Below, in pieces: positions 22,339 to 33,480 of a DNA stretch of 64,000 bases. The DNA comes from Triatoma infestans (taxonomy: Eukaryota > Arthropoda > Insecta > Hemiptera > Reduviidae), in contig JAAEAF010002490.1 of assembly GCA_011037195.1 (NCBI GenBank), positions 1 to 64,000 of the forward strand, read 5' to 3'. A program made the translations under genes and the position numbers. The notes under the pieces were generated by a model. It was not told where the DNA came from and searched no databases. It saw only the letters and a list, made by a program, of their open reading frames with translations. How positions within the stretch are numbered: the first letter of the stretch is position 1; each line of letters starts with the position of its first letter.

Positions 22339-23535
22339 CTAGTACCGAGTCTTGCCTCCCTTTGCTTGAATAACGGCCTTTACTCTTGTAGGCATACTAC
22401 GAATAAGGTTGGCTTGAGGAATCTGATCCCATTGACATACCAAAGCAGTCCTCAGCTCTTGGAGAGTTCTGTTGTCGACGCCCAAGCTGGTCCAAAAGAT
22501 GCTCAATAAGAATGAGGTCCGGGCTGCCAGCTGGCTACTACCAACCTCGACCAGGTAGTTCCGTAGAGCATTTAAGATGTGCGGCTGGGCATTATCGTGC
22601 ATAAAAAGGAAATGGGGGCCAATAAACGGGTCACAAGGAACCACATATTCCTCGAGGATGTCGGTGATGTACGTGTATGCATTGACCGTCAGCCTTCGGA
22701 ACACATGGAGGTCTGTCCTTGCCTCTAAACATATTCCACCCCAAACTATCACCGAACCTCCTCCAAACTGCACACTTCCCCTATTTTGCTCTGAGCATAT
22801 GGCTCACCTGGTCTTCTCGACCCTCGAACTTGTCCGTCTGCACCATATAGGCTATACATGGACTAGTCAGAAAACAGAATAGAGGCCCAACCACCTTCAG
22901 TCCAGGCGGCATGTTCTCTACAAAAGTGAAGGCGAGCTGCTCGGTGTGCTGCGGTGAGCAGAGGGCCGGAAACGGGGACCCTAGCATGCAGGTTGAGTTC
23001 AGCAAGCCTTCGCTGACATCCGTACCCTGAGCGACACGCAATCGGTGAGAGGTCTGAACTGATGTCTGGAAGCGGTTTCTGAGGGTATGCACAGATCAGC
23101 TAGACCTGTCGCTCTTGGACAGCCTGATCCCGGCCTCCTAGTGTAGCTTCCTGTCTTCCGGTACCTCTGGACTGCCCGCCGAACCGTTGTTTCAGGCAGC
23201 CCGTGGACTCTAGGCGCGTATCGCTGGCTTCGGCCGTCCTCTTCGTCGTCCGAGTGACTACCACGGGCATCCAAAACCATTTTACATTTTTAAAAATATT
23301 AGACACTAAAAAGTCAATGCGACTGAATAGGCAACTGGAGACAAACTGATAAAATTCACGTTTTATTTAACGTTAATCCTAGAGAGAATTATGAAATTTT
23401 CCCGAAAGGATTAATGCATGGTAATGCCCTTTGACCTGTCATACACCTGTTATTACTTCAGGCTCAAAAAATTTCTTTAATCTGCAGTTTTTACATAAAA
23501 TTCAAGATGCGCAGCGTTTTTTGACCGCCAGTGTA
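22339..23535 (-). pseudogene. Tc1-like transposon relic with transposase
   Basis: Minus-strand transposase broken into three frames. N-terminal helix-turn-helix at about 23270-23000 ('LPETTVRRAVQRYRKTGS', then a GC-rich linker 'RRPGSGCPRAT'). The middle at about 23090-22780 includes 'NRFQTSVQTSHRLRVAQGT'. The C-terminal half, intact from 22773 to 22339, has 'GGGSVIVWGGI', the second aspartate in 'LFMHDNAQPH' and the closing 'RSMPTRVKAVIQAKGG'. The 'SPDLNPIEH' block is replaced by 'FLLSIFWTSLG', so the third catalytic site is lost. A terminal-repeat-like end, TTTGACCGCCAGTGTA, lies near 23521-23535. No matching left terminus was found. Confidence 0.85.
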
Positions 23536-23636
23536 GCTTAATATTATTATGAAGGTGGTAATGGAAGGTGGATTTGCGAGGAGTTTACATTAGAAACTTA
23601 GAGTTGCCTATGTTTTAATTTTTAGAAATTAACCTA

Positions 23637-24135
23637 GTGTGATGGATGCCAGGATTATAGAAATTATATCTATTTTATTTGAGAAGAAATTCTAACATTC
23701 GCTGGCAAAAAGGGTAAGTACAGGTAGAAGATACCGTTACAACAGAGAGTTCATGAACTTGGTTACCATTATCTTTTGCCCTTCTCAAAGGAGAGGATTT
23801 AAACTAACAAGAGAAGGCATTCTTTCAAGAACAGTCTGCATTCTGCTTTCAAACAAGAACAGTCTGTTGTAGACATTCAAACAGAACACTTGTTTTTCGC
23901 TCTCTTAGCATCAGTGCCTGTTCCACAATATATTAATAAGTTTATACATTCTTTGCAAATAACTTGTAGTTACTATTTTAATAGAATATATTTATTGTTA
24001 GCAGTGCTGACTACTTTCTTATTTCTGATACTTCTGTCTCTTAAAACTTACATACACATAAGCCCTTTACAAAACCAATCACGCCACAAGCTACCACTAC
24101 ACTACAACACATTACACCAATTACATTTCAATAGT
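23637..24135 (+). repeat. solo-LTR-like repeat, copy 1
   Basis: About 500 bp starting TGTGATGGATGCCAGGATTA. It shares an ordered series of blocks with 32957-33480: TGTGATGGATG, the GAGAGGAT(T) and CAGTNTG segments, TTCACAATAAATTAAATAAG-like, ATAACTTGTAGTTACTATTT, and CATCACACC/ACATTACACC near the end. No internal coding sequence lies between or beside the copies. The TG start fits an LTR, but primer-binding sites or 5-bp duplications could not be confirmed. Confidence 0.5.
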
Positions 24136-24668
24136 CATTAATTTTCAGTAGAATACACTTGGTAGATCATCTAAGAAAGTTGTCATGGTAACTAAGGACA
24201 AAAAAGAAGTTGAAAACATCATCAAAATTGTTAGAAAATTGTATTTTTAATTCGATTATGTTCTGTAAACCCAGCAAAGGAGAAATTTTATAGTTTTTTT
24301 TATGAAACAAAAAGAAACAAATCTGACAAATGAGACAAATCTGTACTATTTTTCGGCTGAATAAACAGGCGACTGTCCAACACAAATTTTCAATAGAATG
24401 ATTGAAATGTTATTTTTTCAAAACTGAAAAAGTGTTTTATTTATTATATTGAATGCAACGAAAAAAATGAGTTTCATTTCCTAGTAATTACGCTGAAACT
24501 ACTCATTTAGTATAAGTTCATGGAATTTATATTTCTTTTAACTTAAAATAATTACTGGTTTTAAAAAAGTTAAATAACAAATTATAACCTTGATGTTCAT
24601 GAACATTCTTATGATGTGTATTATTAGTATGAATATATGTAAATCTTAAACTAACTTTATCTTTTATA

Positions 24669-25930
24669 TGCGAGGGTCATTCAGTAAGTAACGAGACAAA
24701 TCGATGTAGCTTAAAAACGATTTATTTAAACAATACAAAACTTTGGCTACTTTTCAAATATAACATTTATACACTTGTCCCATCGTTCTTCTAATTTATG
24801 TATGTCTCTGGCATAAAATTCTTTGGGTTGATCTCGAAGCCACTTTTACACCTAATTTTTAACTTCTTCACTGGATTGAAAATGTTTCCCACGTAGAGCT
24901 TCTTTAAGGGGTCCAAACAAATGGAAGTCCGACGGGGATGGCTGTAGAGGGGTTGTGGAAGGAAGTGTTTCTTGAGTTGAGTTAACTGGGCCATGTGTGG
25001 GCACACGTTGTCATGAAGCAAAATCACGCCTTTAGTCAAGAGTCCATGACGTTTCGTTCGAATGGCAGGCCTTATTTTGTTTGTGAACATATCACTGTAA
25101 TACTGGCTGTTGATGGTTCGTTGATCTTCGAAATAGTCTCAATAAATAGGCCCTGCTAATCCCAGAATACTGTAAGCATGACTTTACCTGCAGATGGCTG
25201 GATCTTGAATTTCTTTCGAATAGGAGAACTCGTATGCTTCCACTCAAGGCTTTGACGCTTAGACTTCGGCTGAAAATGGTGTATCCATGTTTCAATTACA
25301 TGTTACAATTCTACTGAAAAATTCTTTTTCAATTCAATTAGTTCTTTCAACTGTTAACTGATTTGAAACCTGGTTTCTTTGTGGGCGTCCGTAAGCTGTC
25401 TTGGAACCCATTTCGTATAAGTTTTCTTGTACTGCGGCTTTTATTCGGATAATGTTACAGACACTTGCCACACTCGCGTGCACTTCTTCAGCTATCAGTT
25501 CAACATTAATACGTCTTTTTGTCCTTAATTAATAGTTAATGCGAATTCGGGGGAGGAAGTTGCAACTTCAATCGATCGTCCACTTCGTTGCTCGTCACAG
25601 ATATTTACACGTCCACTTTTAAACTGTTCAAACCCTTTGTAAACGTTCGAACGGTTCAAACAATTATTCCCACTTCACTTTCAACATTTTTTAGTGGATT
25701 TCACTACATTTAATACACTCTGCAAATAAAAATCTAATCACTGAGTGTTGTTCTTCTGAGATGCCAGTTAACTGAATACATTTGAGGTTATGCTTACCAA
25801 ATACTATCAAACAGCTGATGAGAAACTAAGTACAAGGATGCCAACTTGACGCATTGAAACTATTGTATCGATTATACAAACCGTTTCTGAGCTACAGCGA
25901 TTTGTCTCGTTACTTCTTGAATGACCTTCA
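24669..25930 (-). mobile_element. mariner element with both TIRs
   Basis: The left end GGGTCATTCAGTAAGTAACG (24674 on) and the complement of the right end (AGGTCATTCAAGAAGTAACG) continue together through ACGAGACAAATCG and TGTAGCT, giving TIRs of about 45-50 bp. TA lies at both edges (24667-24668 and 25931-25932). The total of about 1.26 kb is typical of mariner. The transposase is on the minus strand and broken. Confidence 0.88.
24720..25680 (-). pseudogene. mariner transposase, frameshifted
   Basis: The C-terminal catalytic region is recognisable. At about 25090-24990 it reads 'MFTNKIRPAIRTKRHGLL' and 'KGVILLHDNVCPH', where the aspartate of HDN is the second acid of the mariner DDD triad. 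The third block (normally 'SPDL.PSD.HLF') is present but frameshifted near 24930, then 'FGPLKEAL'-like and 'EERWDKCINV' follow to the stop. Upstream, at about 25260-25140, 'GYTIFSRSLSVKALSGS' is an off-frame reading of the 'WIHHF.PESK..S.EW' block. At least three frame disruptions make it non-functional. Confidence 0.82.
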
Positions 25931-26729
25931 TAATTCAAATTAGTTTAATGCTCTAAATAACAACAGTAGTAATACATCAAGAATAATAACTTTGGCCGCG
26001 TGTATTAAAAATGCTTATGAGCTAAGGAATAATTCTTATTGTCTTATTAAACACAAAATTAACATCTGCTGATCGTTTCTCATTTTTGTGATGAAAATAG
26101 TTTAAAATATTTCTTAGCCTATAGTTTAATTCATATTTAAATCTAGTCCCCCCATATATAATATAATTTGTTCTAGCTTTTTTACCCAATTACATTGTAA
26201 AACTGAGAATACACTCAGCCACAAAAAAAATGGGACACATATTTTTCTATAATCTGTTACTAATTTCTAATAAATCTGTTACTTCATTTTATTTAAAATA
26301 TAACATTATCAGAGTAAAAATGAATGATTTCAAAATATAATTATTATCGTTAAAAAGATGTACATATATAAATTGATTATGCTTTACCTTCGGTAAATAC
26401 AATCATCAAAAACAAATATGATTATCACGTGTCTGTAAATAGGATATTACTAAAATTATGTAAAGAAAAAAAATAATCTATTTGGATTGTTTAATATTAA
26501 AAGACTGGTGGTAAGAAGCTATTTAATTCAAATAACAACTAAGCACCTCCATTATCTTTCTATCTTAATAAGTTTTCATAATTTATTTATTTATTTGATT
26601 AATATAACGAGAAATAACCTGCCAGACAAATAAAGATATCTTATAAGTTTGTTTTCTACTATAACTTTGTAGATGTATTGGTCCATGTAATTTATTTGTT
26701 TAAATACTTTAAAATAAAATAAAAATAAA

Positions 26730-27240
26730 AATCTGGTATGAAACACTCACACAACCTTCTCTTACACCAGTTTTCAAAATTGTAATTGACAAAATTTTAT
26801 AGTTGGTATACCAAATTCAATGAAATTCTTCGGTGTTCCTAGACTTTCGTTGAAAACTGAAAAAAACTGTTCAGTGAAAGCGCACTTCCGGTATTCAAAT
26901 TTTCTTGAAACTCGGGATTTTAACCAACTATTTATTTCTAATTAATTTTATCTAAATGGGGGAATTGTATAACCAACCAAGATAGCACTTTATAAGCAAA
27001 CATAACCCTTCTCCTACTCCCAAAGCCCTCTTACATAACATTACCAGGAGATACGTTTCAAATAAAACTTGTAGCTCTTTATATGTGGAGTTCATATAAT
27101 TAGTTTAATGAAAATCGTTGGAGCAGTTTTAAAGAAAATAGCAGAAAACTGAAAAATACTTTTCAGTAAAAACGCACTTCCGGTCATCCGATTTTTTTTC
27201 AAACTCGGAATTTCAACAATACATTTTATTCTAATTAATA
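26730..27240 (-). repeat. family G, two monomers
   Basis: Starts with the terminal module TCTGGTATGAAACACTCACA (26731) and holds two monomers with CACTTCCGGTATTCAAATT (26885) and CACTTCCGGTCATCCG (27175), spaced about 290 bp. This gives the monomer period directly. Confidence 0.75.
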
Positions 27241-27289
27241 TTATTATTTATTATCATCTTTGATTTTATTAGAATTAGAATGGCTCGGG

Positions 27290-27945
27290 GGGAGGGGGAC
27301 TCCAACCCAGACACTGCAGCCTACCCCATTGAGGCTTATTGTGCCAACCTCTTAATGACTAGTAGAGCAATCCTCCCCTCTTCATGAGGTCCAGTACCTT
27401 CCCCACCAGTCCTCCTTGCAGTAAAATATCCTCCGGTCTCAACGTGCCAAAGATCTTGTACCGCAATCAGCCGATTGCAACACAATCGAACAACAGGTGA
27501 GAGGCCGTCTCCTCCTCTTCCTGACATAGTCTGCACAAGGGCTCCGACTCAATTAACACCACCTTGTGCAGATGTTTCTTAAACCTAGGGCCCGCTATCA
27601 GATAAATCTGATACCTGCTTAAACTTAGGGTTTCTCTTACACGGACCTGGCATAACCATTTTGCCGTGTTTTGCCCCAGTGCTTAGCCACCAGTGACGAC
27701 TATGTTATATATACTGAAAGCACTCCGAGTCCAGTCCCTTAGAGACGCCCTCGCCATACTTTGGGCTATCCCCAGAACAGGCTCTTGCCCACAGAATGGA
27801 GTGCTTTTGGATTCCATTCCTGGCCAGTTGGTCGGCTAGCTCATTACCTTTTATCCCGGCAACCATACCAGACGCACTTTATTGTGGCGGGAAAGCCACT
27901 CCAGAGGAAGGCAAGAAGTGATTCTGAAGGCCCCAAGAGCCTTCA
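27290..27945 (-). pseudogene. RNase H LINE 3' end, second family (L1b)
   Basis: GC-rich minus-strand sequence inserted between family G copies. Frames read 'AGIKGNELADQLARNGI' (end of RNase H; the D of ELAD is the last catalytic acid), then 'RFKKHLHKVVLIESEPLCRLCQEEEETASHLLFDC', a helix plus Cys-X2-Cys...His...Cys cluster, and end shortly after 'GLVGKVLDLMKRGGL'. One stop after 'SECFQYI' and shifts make it dead. Different from the 11.3/30.1/34.6-kb family in sequence, though of the same domain type (R1/Loa/I group). Confidence 0.75.
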
Positions 27946-28210
27946 AACTCGGGACTTCAACAACATATTTAATTCTAATTAATATTATTTAGATGACAAA
28001 ACTGTATAGCAAATTGATTAGAGGAAAACCTATCCCCACCTCTCACCCAAAAGTGCCCTTAAATGAATTTTCTCAGAGAAATGTTTTAAATAAAAGTTGT
28101 AGATCTTTGTATGTGTAGTTGATATACCAAGTTTCAAGAAAATCTTCGGAACCATTTTTGAGAAAAAGTAAAGTGGTGTTTCCGGTTGAGAAATTTTGAC
28201 AGATGGCCTA
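27945..28210 (-). repeat. family G fragment
   Basis: TTCAAACTCGGGACTTCAAC resumes family G directly at the LINE end; TTTCCGGTTGAGAAATTTTG near 28170 begins the next unit. Confidence 0.65.
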
Positions 28211-28459
28211 CTGTCGGATCAAGTTTGAACTTTCTACGGTTTTTGTCTTTTTAGCTATGCTGTTCACATACATATACACAGACACTTAATAAGTTCATAA
28301 ACAGACGTGATTTAGAAAAATTGTGTAATCTTTGATTATTATCATCTTTGATTTTATTTAATTTAATTTATAAATTTCATATTGTAAGTATATTATGAGA
28401 GAGTTTAATAAGTGTATTTAATATGTAATATTGTGGTACATACAGAATAAAATAAAATA

Positions 28460-28620
28460 AAAATCACACAGACACACACACACACACACACAGACCATTT
28501 TCTAAAAACCGCTTTTTTTGGACTCAGGGCACCTTACAACGTATATTTCCGGTGAAAACTCGATATTCAAAATTTGGCACGATTACAATACTTCCTCTTA
28601 CTGGGAGTAAGAGAAAGGCT
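28460..28620 (-). repeat. family G fragment with (AC)n
   Basis: (AC)n near 28470, then CAGACCATTTTCTAAAAACC, TTCCGGTGAAAACTCGATAT and the palindromic end ACTTCCTCTTACTGGGAGTA. Confidence 0.7.
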
Positions 28621-28896
28621 AGCTCATTACCTTTTATCAGTTGGTAAAACCAAAAGCATAAAAAACAATCTCAATTTTAATAAAAACCCGAATGGGGTCT
28701 CAATCCGAGCACCCAGTGATTTAAATTCGTTTTCTGCAATTGCAGTTCCACATTTTACCTAACACCAGCGCCACTGAATTAAACTATATTCTAAAATATG
28801 TTTCGAATCTGTGTACAAAATCCTAGCAGCCCAAGGAAAGAAATGTCCCAACTAATGATTCATTATTATGAATTTAATTTGAATTATAATTAATAC

Positions 28897-29066
28897 CTCT
28901 GGAATAAGTTGAAACAGTGCTGTTGATGTAAGCGAGCCGACAGCCAGGCCAATCAGGATAGCCATAACGTACTTGTAAAGAGGACTGTTGATTAAAGGCC
29001 AAAGTACTGCCCCAGTTACACCTGACAGACTGATTATACCCACACTTGCAAGTCCAAGAGACCATA
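28897..29066 (-). CDS. ZIP (SLC39) transporter, transmembrane 1-2 exon
   Basis: A 170-nt exon (2 nt + 56 codons) between a TTTATTTCAG acceptor and a GAG|GTATTA donor. It encodes 'VWSLGLASVGIISLSGVTG', a first transmembrane helix with the 'VWGYG..SV.IISL' pattern of LIV-1 ZIPs, and then 'YKYVMAILIGLAVGSLTSTA' followed by 'LFQLIPE', transmembrane helix 2 with the AVG and LIPE motifs. The LIPE ending (not LLPHSH) places it with ZIP8/ZIP14 rather than ZIP6/10. The first codon is completed by the last base of the exon at 29698, giving FE|VW, which matches the family's 'EVWGYG'. These proteins carry zinc, iron or manganese into the cytosol across the plasma or endosomal membrane. Confidence 0.92.
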
Positions 29067-29697
29067 CTGAAATAAAAGTTAATAACATTGTTTCATTACA
29101 AAATAGTTTTTAATTTAAACTTCCTATTCGAAATTAATTTTAAAAAAAATTATAGTGTAGAGGAATTCCATGAAAATGTGAGGAACTATTAATTATACAA
29201 ATTAGAGGAACTGTCGGAAAAGCTATGAAATTAACACCCCACATTTGATCGATTTTATAAAATAGATGATTACAAACATTTCTTAAAACAAAAATTATGC
29301 CTCTCAGTAAACATTGCTGCATTAAAATGTTTTAAATTTTCAATTTTAATGTCACTATAGAAGATTATTAACGACCAGTTAGGATTTATAATAGAAAATG
29401 GAAGTTATTAAGAAGTTGAAAATTCCATTCCTCGTGAACAATCTAGAACAATTACTGTGAGTAGTGTAATTGTGTTTTAATGGTGAATGTATTTATAAGG
29501 ATGAATGTAACTATTACACACTGAGAATTAGGAAAATAATGTATTTATGACTGTGGTTTATAAGTTAAATAGCTCAGTAAAGATTTTGAGAAGCATCAAC
29601 AATTCCACCCAAATACTTAAAGACACACACAAAAAAAAAAAAAGCGCCCTCAGCGCGCCTCAGTTTAATACTTCTTTCATTTATTTTGTTTTTTCAC

Positions 29698-29819
29698 CTT
29701 CAAATGTTGTTGGCTTTTCCATGTTTATATTCAACACATCCATCAGCTGGTGTTCGAATTGCTGTTTTCCTGGAGGTACTGACACCACCATAACACATCC
29801 TTCCGACTGTTGCCTTCCG
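29698..29819 (-). CDS. ZIP (SLC39) transporter, pre-transmembrane extracellular exon
   Basis: A 122-nt exon (1 + 120 + 1 nt) between a TTTTAAGTGCAG acceptor and a GAAG|GTGAAA donor. It reads GRQQSEGCVMVVSVPPG and ends INMEKPTTFE. The leftover G joins TA of the next exon to give valine, so PTTFE-VWSLG is continuous and aligns with 'RPSAVEVWGYG' of ZIP14. One cysteine (SEGC) may be part of the conserved extracellular pair. The frame would reach a stop a few codons past the donor if unspliced, so splicing is required. The exon just upstream, which must end in phase 2, was not found. Confidence 0.75.
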
Positions 29820-30059
29820 CTGCACTTAAAAATAATATACGTTGATTACTTACAAAGATCAACTAGTTGTTTTTAATACAAAGTAAGATAATCATAACTG
29901 ATCTAGGTTCCATTTACATCATCTGCGATAGTATAATAATAATAATCATTGTGAAATAGTAACAGAAAATATAATAAAATATTTTCAAACAATTTTAACA
30001 TTCCAAAAATACATGTGAAGTCTATTGGAAGAAAAAAAAAAATTTTTTAGATAATGGTT

Positions 30060-30760
30060 TATTATTATTATTTGTCTGTGGGAGGGACCAAACCCTACGC
30101 TATCCAAAGCCCCACTGGGCCCATATAGCTACTCCAAGAGAAACAACAACAAACCGGGTCTAGAACAAATATCTAGACCCGGGTCTAATCCATCGAAGAT
30201 TCAGTCCGATGGATCCTTAAGGGTAAGTAGCCTAAGCTCTTCCACAGACATCCTGTTCCGACCAAAGGTCTTGAACCTAAACCAAGCAATCTTCATAAGA
30301 TGGATGGGTTTTTCCTCCTCTGCCTCACAGACTGTACAAAATGGATCCGGCATAAGCCCCATTACGTAGAGATGTCTCCTTAAACCACAATGTCCAGTAA
30401 AGGATCCAGCCAGATGCCTGAGAGAGCTCCGTGAAAGACACAGCAACGTCTCACTAACAGCCCTGTCTGGACCCCCGATGGGCATTTTGGACTGCCAACT
30501 ACCAACTGTGCTCATCCATAAGGATGAATGCTGTGAAGCTGTCCACGACTGGAAGCCTGACAGACATGTACCAGATGACACGCCAACAGCAGGCTCGGGA
30601 CCAATAAAAGGGAAAGAGGCGCCTAATTTGACAAACCTATACCTCCTCATTCCCAAAAATTCCCATATGACCTGGTTCCCAGACTAGAAGCATATCCTTT
30701 AGAAAAGAAAGCTCTTCCAGTCTTTTAGAACATTCTAACACCAACCTGGATGGTGTGTGG
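30060..30760 (-). pseudogene. RNase H LINE (family L1a), copy 2
   Basis: Minus-strand 3' end of the same family as 11322-12792. From about 30760 it covers the end of RNase H ('EPGHMGIFGNEEV'), then 'ASFPFIGPEPAVGVSSGTCL', the Cys/His cluster 'PFCTVCEAEEEKPIHL' and 'FGRNRMSVEELRLL'. It ends with the family's 3' UTR (GGGTTTGGTCCCTCCCACAG on the minus strand) and an AAT-rich tail at 30060-30075. A 12-14 residue gap after 'IHLMKIAW' and frame breaks mark it as dead. Its 5' edge lies next to the family C repeat at 30790. Confidence 0.85.
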
Positions 30761-30789
30761 TTAACATTAACAAAAGAACCACAAATTCA

Positions 30790-30985
30790 GAAAAAAGAGC
30801 CACGCCCCTTCTCTGACAAGGTTCATTACTCCATTAGCTTTCAAGGTTTAAACAATCCTGAAGAGGTTCATTGCAATATAGGCAAAACGTCGGTTTCTAG
30901 TAAATCACGGACACGGTTTTTTCATGAAAATGACCGCGGAAACGTAAAACAGCATATAATAATTGTGTTTCGCAATTTTAAATAA
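30790..30985 (+). repeat. family C repeat, copy 3
   Basis: GAGCCACGCCCCTTCTCTGA, AAGGTTCATTACTCCATTAG, a hammerhead-like core, then TTCATGAAAATGACCGCGGA. Collinear with 20040-20240. Confidence 0.72.
30853..30896 (+). ncRNA. hammerhead-like motif, family C, one core change
   Basis: CTGAAGA at 30858-30864, stem II GTTCAT...ATAGGC, then CAAAACGTC. The G of the GAAA box is changed (GCGAAAC to GCAAAAC), expected to inactivate. Stem I bases AATC and GGTT can pair. Predicted site after 30891. Confidence 0.5.
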
Positions 30986-30999
30986 TAAAATATTGTTAT

Positions 31000-31680
31000 T
31001 AATTTATTTAGATATAAGCAACGAACAAATCCTATAAAATATAATCGGAGTTACAATTTGTTCACAAACAACAGACATAGGTATAATAATATTGTTAACA
31101 ACTTATATTCGTCAATTAGACAAAAGAAATTTAAGAAAGCATACTTCCACATCAGAAATTTCAGAGCAATGTAATAATTATTAAAAAAAATAGGGCTCAC
31201 AAATTAGTGTATTCATGGAGGGAGCCATATAGAAATAAATGTTTACACGCAGATGAGGATGGTGTTAATAAAAGCAATTGGTTTGTAGCTGGTCTCTAAC
31301 TGTAAACTTCTATTAGTTTTACATAAAGTATAAACAGTATTATTTCATAGAAATCATTATTATAATAAATGAATACAAGAAAGCAGAAAGGAAGTATTGT
31401 TTCCTATATTAAAATATTGTTCGAAATTGTTATATAAATATTTGTTCATACTTAAATAAAGTATTATTCTCTATTTTTAGAATAATTGAGAAATTACTTG
31501 CAATGTAAATTTTTATTTATTATTTCTTCAAATAATTCTATTTTTCTAAATTAATTCTCACTAGTGACTAAAGTTCAAGCATATCTATAGTAGGGTTACA
31601 TTTTAGAAAACAATTATGTCAAGAAAATTATTAAATGTACTTTTAGATTGGAACTGAAGACGTCTTTTTGTTTTTGTAAT
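31000..31680. other. AT-rich intron sequence, no feature seen
   Basis: No coding or repeat signal that I can support. Confidence 0.4.
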
Positions 31681-31694
31681 TTATAATTTTATCT

Positions 31695-31742
31695 GTAAAT
31701 ATTGCCCCAACTTAGGGAGCCGCAAGTTGGCGCAATATTTAC
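31695..31742. repeat. 19-bp-stem hairpin
   Basis: GTAAATATTGCCCCAACTT (31695-31713) pairs with AAGTTGGCGCAATATTTAC (31724-31742) across a 10-base loop, with one mismatch. It stands alone in AT-rich sequence. It could be the core of a small foldback or a transcribed hairpin. Confidence 0.75.
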
Positions 31743-31899
31743 TTGTGTTCTACGGTGAATACAATATGGTGCCGTATGTATCTACCAACAATACCCAGTA
31801 ATTGGAATTTATAAAGTTAACAAGGCTGAAAGTGAGCTGGAACTTAGGTTTTATATGACTTAGATTATTTTGCAAATTATTTCTTTCTAGACTACACTG

Positions 31900-32940
31900 T
31901 TCCTCTTATTAAGTTGTGAGAAGCGCTCCAGCAAGCAGGCCTAAGCCGATACCTTTGGCGCACCATAAAAAGTTTTTACAGATCCACACGAGCAAGAGTC
32001 CAAATGAAGGGTTTTGTAGCAGATAGTTTTCCGATTACAAAGGGGCTAAATCAAGGATGTTCGGTATCACCCACTCTTTTTAACATTTATTCTGGAACTT
32101 GTGCTGGACCTATAGAAAAGGAAGTGTGCCGGATATGGGGATCAGAATTGGAGATGACGCATTATGTACACTGCAGTTTGCTGTCGGCCAAATCATCATA
32201 GCGGATGAAGCGGCGTACATGATGAGGAAACTAAATGAAGAATTCCTGAAATGGGGATTGAAGGTCAGCAAACAAAAGACAGAATATATGGTTTGTGCCG
32301 AAATAGAGAATACCTTAAAGATTGATGATAATTGGTTTATTTCCCCGATAAATGATTTCAAATATCTCGGGTTTTCAATCAACCAAATGGGGACCAGTGC
32401 GCGGACATTTTAAAGAAAAGGTAGGAACATGGTGAGGACAGTGAACTCTGTCTTATAAACCAAGCAGGTTAGCTTGGAAGTCAATAGAAAAATTTATCAT
32501 GCCTTCATAGAAAGTGTAGTCCTGTATGGTTCGCAATGCTGGACGGTTACAAGAAAGCTGGAAAGAACTCTTCTGGTCATGGAGATGAACTTCTAGAGGC
32601 GAAGCTGTAGAGTCTCCAGATTGGAACATATCCCTAACGAGGAAATACGGCAGTGCGTATGGCGTTCCTGCAACATTATCCACGACTTAGAAACCCGGCG
32701 GCTAATTTGGTATGGTCATGTCATGAGGATGAGTGGAGAAAGATGGCCAAAAAAAAATGCTCCAGTATAGGCCGGTGGAGAAGAGACGCCGCGGTAGGCC
32801 AAGGAAGTTATGGATGGACGGCGTGACGGAAGCTCTGTTGGCTAGAGGTCTACGTGAAGGAGAATGGCAAGATAGAGAGTACTAAAGGGAAACTCTTTTG
32901 GGCTTTTGGGCATTAAACGGTGTAAATACCCGTAAAAAAA
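31900..32940 (+). pseudogene. LINE reverse-transcriptase relic (endonuclease-RT type)
   Basis: Plus-strand frames give the palm entry 'ARVQMKGFVADSFPITKGLN' with 'QGCSVSPTLFNIY' (31995-32095, the QGxxxSPxLF box), then 'LQFAVGQIIIADEAAYMM' where YADD-like catalysis should be (the acidic pair is not intact), 'LKVSKQKTEYMVC' and 'FKYLGFSI' near 32360. The C-terminal part follows in other frames: 'RRGRPRKLWMDGV'-like near 32795 and a tail ending 'LFWAFGH' near 32905. Multiple shifts; dead. The tail style is like the fragment at 2195-2425. Not the RNase H families. Confidence 0.75.
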
Positions 32941-32956
32941 AAAAATTCTTTCTAGA

Positions 32957-33480
32957 GTGTGATGGATGCAAGAAACTTGGAAATAATATTAATTTATAAA
33001 AAAAATCAGAAATGTGACATTCCCTTGCAAAAGGGCAAGCCAGGTATACAAGTCCAGTTACTGGTATGGTTCAAGAACAATTATGGCATTGTACTACCCC
33101 TTCTCCTCACAGGGGAGGAATTGAAGGAACAAAGAGAAGAGATTCCTTTAAAGACAGACTTGTTCTAAGTATCAAGGTGGAAACAACGGAACACTACTTC
33201 AGGAATCGCTCTGTAAATATCTGTGCCAGTTTCACAATAAATTAAATAAGTTTATAATATCAAATAAGTTGTAGTTATTATTTTAACAGAATATATTAAT
33301 TGTTAACAGTGGTGATTTCTTGATTATTACTAATACTTCATTCTCCTTTAAACTTGCATACTTACAAGCTCTTTTTCTACAACAGCGCTTGTGCTACACA
33401 ACCAGCTACTAGAAGCTACCAATACACATCATCACACCAAAACATTACAAGAGCAACTTATAGGTTTTATTCCTATAATC
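32957..33480 (+). repeat. solo-LTR-like repeat, copy 2
   Basis: Starts GTGTGATGGATGCAAGAAAC and follows the same block order as 23637-24135, including TTCACAATAAATTAAATAAG, AAGTTGTAGTTATTATTTTA and GAAGCTACCAATACACATC. It begins immediately after the A-run of the LINE relic, so one may have inserted beside the other. Confidence 0.5.
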
